Below are positions 59,720 to 64,000 of a stretch of DNA of 64,000 nucleotides, piece after piece. Each line of letters starts with the position of its first letter. The stretch's first letter is position 1. A program made the position numbers and the translations under genes. The DNA comes from Cordia subcordata (Eukaryota > Streptophyta > Magnoliopsida > Boraginales > Cordiaceae): contig JAPTOF010000031.1 of the NCBI GenBank assembly GCA_028554755.1, positions 969,501 through 1,033,500 of the forward strand, written 5' to 3'. The notes under the pieces were generated by a model. That model was given only the letters and a program-made list of their open reading frames with translations, had not been told where the DNA came from and did not search any database.

Positions 59720-59761
<42 letters not shown>
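56941..59761 (+). mobile_element. ORF1-only LINE (half-LINE) in an APX intron
   Basis: The 2.82-kb insertion is bounded by a 17-base target duplication and ends in a (TAA)n tail (59,721-59,769, partly part of the duplication), both marks of LINE retroposition. It starts only 88 bases before the ORF1 ATG at 57,029 and holds ORF1 plus about 300 bases of 3' non-coding sequence. No endonuclease or reverse transcriptase is present. Since both ends are target-flanked, the ORF2 loss came before or during this insertion. Confidence 0.88.
57029..59423 (+). pseudogene. ORF1 of the half-LINE: DUF4283 plus CCHC knuckle
   Basis: About 800 codons can be followed with only two breaks: a TAA at 57,545-57,547 and a one-base shift near 58,790-58,810. 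The N-terminal 450 residues are Ser/Asn-rich and disordered-looking (MGRKKKSTSRFNAKTSSS). DUF4283, the RNA-binding fold of plant LINE ORF1, spans about 58,440-58,960 (HCLVGQFLGALPPF, LFIFRFENEDF, RPLLLRKWEPNL, VPIWVKLRDVPLSL). The knuckle CSKCKLVGHFESNC (C-X2-C-X4-H-X4-C) lies at about 59,018-59,060. A Pro/Ser-rich tail ends DDDKAQG at 59,423. The ATG is in a good context (ACCATGGGT). Confidence 0.85.

Positions 59762-59769
<8 letters not shown>
59721..59769 (+). repeat. (TAA)n tail of the half-LINE
   Basis: About 16 uninterrupted triplets at the 3' end of the LINE, joined to the target duplication. Confidence 0.95.
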
Positions 59770-59771
<2 letters not shown>

Positions 59772-59778
59772 GCAGAAC

Positions 59779-60515
59779 GAAGAAAATTAAAAAAAAAATT
59801 ATTCACAGGTAATGGAATTAAAATGACAGTCACAGAGTCTCACTATATTCTCCCTTGCCTTTTAAAAATTTTGTTGATGGTCTGCTCCTTTTGAAAGCTT
59901 TTGCGCTTTATGTTAATAGGAAGCACCCTTGCACGCTTATTGAGTATAACATCAAACGTAAATGAATTTAGATAAAACATATTTGCTTGCTCACCACTTC
60001 CAATAAGCTTGATTTTGCTTGAATTTGTAAAACCTAAAAGACGAATTATATGCTTTATTACAGATTCTAATTGAACATTACTTGTTTGTGATACAAAACT
60101 AGCATGAAGAAATAGGGAATGGGATGATGACATTAACAGGATGGCATCAAGTACTAGGGAATATTGTTTCTAAACCTGAAATGTTAAACGTTCATATGAT
60201 ATACATCAGGCCAAGATTGTGTTCTCATGTGAACTTTGCCCCTTTTTCTTCTACGTTGATGCACATCCTTTTGTTGCTACGTGGTGGACACCTTGGGCTA
60301 TAATTTTTTTTTTTCATTGGACTGGTTTAATATTTGTACTTATCTTCCAAAAAGTTATTACAGGTATATAGCTTCCGTTTCTTCTTTCTTCCTACGTTCC
60401 ATCTAATAGCCTGGCCAAATATTTCAAAAGTTGATAGGTGATGGTGGACAAGGAATGGTATGACTCACTGTCTTATTCTTACAGACCAATTGTGTGTATA
60501 GAATTGCGTGTGTAG
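59779..60515 (+). other. Remainder of APX intron 3
   Basis: This is host intron sequence after the LINE: AT-rich, no gene, ending in the acceptor GTGTGTAG before LAGVVAV. The minus-strand ORF at 59,843-60,133 shows no domain. Confidence 0.7.
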
Positions 60516-60745
60516 CTTGCAGGTGTTGTTGCAGTTGAGGTCACTGGTGGCCCAACCATTGATTTTGTTCCAGGTAGAAAGGTATATTAACTTCTTGTCT
60601 AGCGATAAACAATTGTCATGCATCTCATTTACTATTCATTCACTAGATCACTTGTTTCTACATCTATCATTAAGATACGGTGATGATTTCTTTCAGGATT
60701 CTAATATTTCCCCAAAGGAAGGGTGACTTCCAGATGCCAATAAAG

Positions 60746-61485
60746 GTTGGAGTTCATTATAAATGTGCATAAAAAATATGATTAATATGAGACCCCTCCT
60801 CTTTTTTTCCCTTCCACCCTTCCTTCTTTTTATGTGCTGGACATCTCTTTCTCTGGATTTTCACTTCATGGACATTCTTGTTTGATTATGAATCTTTTAG
60901 AAGCATATTTGACTACTGAAGCTACAGATTCAAAAGTTTTTAATCCTATTTCATTCTTGAAAAATTATAAGCCCTGTTATATAGCGGAGATGAATTTTCA
61001 ATTTTCATTTACCTAAAGAAATATGGTAGTGGAAGGAAGTAAATTTTGTAAGGCTTCAAAAAACTGATAAAACTCATCAATCTGGAGAGGAGTTTTAGAA
61101 AGAAGGGAAAATCTTGTTTGCTTCTTTCTCATATTTACTCTTGACAAATGTGATTGGCGTCTGGCGAAGTATTTTCATTTCAAACGTTGCTCTGCCAATA
61201 CTCCATTATTAAATTTTTAGCATCTTCCGTTTATGTATTGGTTCCATATCTGATTCTCCTAGCTAAAAAGTTGAAGAAGTTTTGGTATTGAAGCTCAGCT
61301 CTAATGTGGCATGGCATCAATGGCTTGTCTAGGTGCATCATTTTTTTGCTCTTCCTCTTCTTGTGGTGCTGTAGTAAAAATCAGGGAAAATTAAATTATA
61401 AAGTGAATTGTGATGATTAGTATTCTCTGAGTTAGTGCATTGTTCACTCATAAACTTACATAATTCCTCTTATTTTTAACCATAG
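60746..61485 (+). other. APX intron 5
   Basis: AT-rich sequence between GTTGG donor and CATAG acceptor. No gene or element is recognised inside. Confidence 0.7.
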
Positions 61486-62115
61486 GTGTGGGACATCTGA
61501 GCGATACATTCTATCGAATGGGCTTTTTTGACAAGGATATTGCGGCACTATCAGGAGGTCACACATTGGTAATTTGCATCTATAATGAATTGTTTTATAT
61601 TGTAACTACTCCTGCACTTGCAAGCACAAGCGGAACACTTTTTCAGTCTAAGATTCTATTTGAAGCATCCTTAATAGGTTGTCTTGATATTTATTAACAG
61701 TTGCATAAACATTTATCTATAGGGAAGGGCTCATCCAGAGAGGTCAGGCTTTGACGACCAGCGCGAAGATTGGTACCAAGCGTGAGGAGCGAGGACTCTA
61801 CTATCTTGATGTCCCTCAATCTACCACGTGTTGTTTCCCCTTCAACAAAACAAGTCCACTCTCGTTTTGGTCATCTTTCCCTGCCTAATCTCAAGAAAAT
61901 GGTTCCTAGTTTAGGGTCAGTCAAAGAATTGTCTTGTGAGTCTTGTTAGTTAGGCAATTATAGTTGTAGTTCTTTCATTAATTGAGTTAATAAATAGGCT
62001 GATGTCCCTTTTTGCTCTTGTTCATTCTGATATTTGGGGTCCCTGTCGAACTACTTCTAAATTTGGGTTTCGTTATTTTGTTACGTTTATTGATGATTAT
62101 TCTCATATGACATGA

Positions 62116-62640
62116 TTGTTTTTAATGAAAGAATGTTCTGAAGTGTTTTCTATTTTTACCTTGTTTTCTATTGAAATTCACACGCAATTTGAGGTTTCTA
62201 TTCAGGTTCTTCGCAGTGGCAATGCGAAAGAATACTTTTCTTCTTCTTTTTCTTCGTTTCTATATTCTCATGGCATTTTTCACCAGTCATCTTGTTCGCA
62301 TACTCCACAACAGAATAGGGTGGCTGAGAGGAAGAATCATCATCTTATTGAGATGGCTCATGCACTTCTTCTTCATAGACATGTACCTCTTCGTTTTTGG
62401 GATGATGCGGTCCTAACATTGTGCTATCTTATCAACTGTATGCCATCCTTTGTGTTACATGATCAAATACCATTCTCTATTTTGTTCTCTCGTGATGCTA
62501 TTTATATGCTCCCTCCTCAAGTTTTTGGATGTATCTGCTTTGTCCTCAATCTTTCCCTTAAGGTAGACAATTTAGGCCCTCGATCAAGTGTGTGTTTCTT
62601 GGGTACTCTCAGCATCAAAAGGGTTACTGTTGTTACTCTC
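62116..62640 (+). pseudogene. copia (g) integrase core
   Basis: Readable in one frame from 62,116: LRSGNAKEYFSSSFSSFLYS, then SSCSHTPQQNRVAERKNHH with the catalytic Glu, then LRFWDDAVLTLCYLINCMPS and PFSILFSRDAIY. In SGNAKEY the catalytic Asp is replaced (usually SDNAKEY), so the core is inactive. A stop lies at 62,110-62,118 just before it and the frame shifts near 62,590. Confidence 0.82.
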
Positions 62641-63434
62641 CTGAGTTATATCAATGGTTTGTGTCAGCTGATGTTATCTTCTTTGAACACACTTCTGTTT
62701 TCCCTTCCATCACCACTTCTGATACCGTGGTCGAGTCTTTATCTCTTCTAGTACCCACCTTCAATCCGCCTTTGGCCCCTTCTCCTACTCCGAACCTCGT
62801 CTCCACTCCAGATTCTGCTTCACCATTGCCTCCTACTGTACATCTATATAGACCAGACCTACAAGTTTATTCACGCCGTCTACGTCCGTTGCCACATGCC
62901 CTAGTATCATCTGATTCGCCGTTTTCATATCCAGTTTTTGCTCAATTATCTGATCTTAACATGCCCATTGCTCTTCATAAAGGTACTCGTTCTTGCACCA
63001 CTAAGCACCCTATATCTAACTTTGTGTCTTACTCTTCTTCGTCTCCTTCATATGCATCCTTTGTTGCATCTCTTTCTTCTGTTTCCATTCCTAAGTCTAT
63101 GGCAGAGGCATGTGCTCACCTTGGTTGGTGGGCTGCTATGCTTAAAGAGATGTCTGCGTTACATCATAACGGAACTTGGGAGTTAGTTAACTTGCCAGCT
63201 GGTAAGTCCCCTATTGATTGTTGGTGGGTGTATATAGTGAAGGTCTCACCAGATGGTCAGGTGGATCGTTTGAACGCTCGACTTGTGGCCAAGGGATACA
63301 CACAAGTCTATGGACTTAATTATGGTGACATATTTTCTCTCGATGCTAAGATGTCTTCTATTCATATTTTCCTTTCCTTGGCAACTATTCACCATTGGTC
63401 ACTTCATCAGTTGGATATAATAATGCTTTCCTGA
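62592..63434 (+). pseudogene. copia (g) linker and RT N-terminus
   Basis: Opens with FLGYSQHQKGYCCYSPEL, the usual end of the copia integrase, passes a Pro/Ser-rich linker (62,750-63,060) and enters RT at WWAAMLKEMSALHHNGTWEL. It breaks at the LDI(M)LS stop where LDVNNAFL would continue; RT resumes in the next frame. Confidence 0.85.
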
Positions 63435-63990
63435 ATTGTGATATTGATGAAGAAGTGTATATGGAGCAACTACCAGGTTTGTTGCTCAGGGAGAGTCTCA
63501 AAACGTTTGTCGTTTAAAGAAGGCCCTGTGTGGTCTCAAGCAATCTCCAATGGCATAATTTGGACACTTTAGTACTACAGTTCTTGAATTTGGCATGACT
63601 CGTTGTAATGTGGACCATTCGGTGTTCTATTGATGCTCATCTGATAAACGGCTTCTTTTGATTATGTATGTGGATGATATTGTCATAACAGGTGATGATA
63701 GCAACGGGATTAATAAGTTGAAGAAGGCCTTTTTTCATCAGAAATTTCAAACCAAAGACCTAGGCCCGCTTCATTATTTTCTGGTATTAAGGTTGCACAG
63801 TCGAAGCAAGGGGTATTTATTTCTCAACGTAAATATGCATTAGATATGTTGAGTTAGGCAGGGTTACTTGGCGTGCAACCTTGTGACTCATCTATGGACA
63901 CAAATGTGAAGCTTCTTCCAGATGAGGGGGAATTGATATTAGATCTGGGGAGATACAGAATATTAGTTGGAAAACTCAATTACCTTACAG
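63435..63990 (+). pseudogene. copia (g) RT catalytic region
   Basis: Frames switch between NCDIDEEVYMEQLPG, SQNVCRLKKALCGLKQSP and LLLIMYVDDIVITGDDS. YVDD at 63,667-63,678 is intact, followed by LKKAFFHQKFQTKDLGPLHYFL. Stops occur at 63,556, 63,632 and 63,841. Confidence 0.85.
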
Positions 63991-64000
63991 TTACTCGACC

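Larger units (their letters stand above)
56285..61755 (+). pseudogene. APX: Peroxisomal-type ascorbate peroxidase, broken by retroelements
   Basis: The functional enzyme reduces hydrogen peroxide with ascorbate. Seven exon-like pieces keep order and splice sites: 56,285-56,345 (DLRALVSSKNCAHIMLRL), 56,451-56,546 (WHDTGTYDAKTKTGGPTG, RNEEEHSHGAN), 56,811-56,860 (EQVKDKHPKITYADLY), 60,516-60,581 (LAGVVAVEVTGGPTIDFVPG), 60,697-60,745 (DSNISPKEG, stop, LPDA), 61,486-61,568 ([25 protein letters not shown]) and 61,723-61,755 (GRAHPERSGFD). The distal His-containing WHD and the proximal His (GGHTL) are kept. The wording SPKEG and the Tyr-Arg-Met pattern fit the APX3 group. Missing are the N-terminus, the piece after GAN, and everything after FD. 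A TGA replaces CGA at 60,724. A LINE sits in the third intron and a copia element joins the last piece. Confidence 0.88.
61756..64000 (+). mobile_element. Ty1/copia element (g), 5'-truncated, runs off the right edge
   Basis: It begins abruptly within the GAG-pre-integrase region (AKIGTKREERGLYYLDVPQS) with no LTR or gag, joined to APX exon sequence. Integrase spans 61,845-62,560: FGHLSLPNLKKMV, CESC, VHSDIWG-like text, the Asp in FVTFIDDYSH, and Glu in QNRVAERKNHHLIEMA, which is kept. A Ser/Pro-rich linker follows, then RT from about 63,100 (MAEACAHLGWWAAMLKEMSAL, GTWELVNLP, RLNARLVAKGYTQ), VYMEQLPG, LKKALCGLKQSP, and the active site YVDD at 63,667-63,678. One frameshift near 62,590 and several stops break it. 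It differs from copia-1 in wording, so it is another lineage. Confidence 0.85.

Noticed and set aside
56285..61755. APX as a working gene
   Set aside because: Missing first and last parts, an in-frame TGA in exon 5, and a fusion to a copia fragment.

Overview
The window is nuclear DNA of a flowering plant. It is AT-rich, has GT-AG introns, plant-type LTR retrotransposons, LINEs with DUF4283 ORF1 proteins, a plant mobile domain (PMD) gene and remains of a plant ascorbate peroxidase gene. The species cannot be named from the sequence. Almost every retroelement frame carries stops or frameshifts, so this is an old repeat-rich region with one degraded host gene and one PMD gene that looks nearly intact but has frame breaks.

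Layout. Positions 1-31,250 are a nest of LTR retrotransposons. The outermost layer is a minus-strand Ty1/copia element (f), whose 3' LTR is cut at 26,540/26,541 by a plus-strand Athila-like Ty3/gypsy element (a). Its pol lies at about 3.74-6.65 kb and its 3' LTR is split at 9,113 and 25,855. That LTR is split by a plus-strand Ty1/copia element (copia-1, 9,114-25,849, perfect 5-bp target duplication). The reverse transcriptase of copia-1 is in turn split by a non-autonomous Athila-like element (b, 16,418-23,404). A minus-strand Athila-like gag with a decayed tRNA-Asp primer site and an LTR (e, 1-3,712) sits head-to-head with the pol of (a) and probably interrupts it too. From 31.3 to 37 kb there is a poorly readable stretch with diverged internal duplications, a MITE, an LTR-like end and a 24/27-bp minisatellite. 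From 37.7 to 47.7 kb there are two more minus-strand Athila-type LTRs with 3' internal tails (c, d), and a plus-strand LINE relic (41.0-45.3 kb) carrying a 1.49-kb TRIM-like element and a matching solo LTR. From 47.7 to 51.5 kb little is recognisable.

Positions 51.6-54.1 kb hold a five-exon PMD (MAIN/MAIL-like) gene with an Arg/Ser-repeat and Pro-rich tail. Positions 56.3-61.8 kb hold a degraded peroxisomal-type ascorbate peroxidase gene. An ORF1-only LINE (56,941-59,761) with a 17-bp target duplication sits in one of its introns, and a 5'-truncated copia element (g) runs from its last visible exon to the window end.

The most unusual observations are these: five tRNA-like A-box/B-box modules in the leader of copia-1; a phased 70-bp tandem array in a related leader, where each unit carries a hairpin; a gypsy-type element whose only ORF is a CCHC plus coiled-coil protein without pol; and a plant half-LINE resembling in design the ORF1-only HAL1 elements of mammals.
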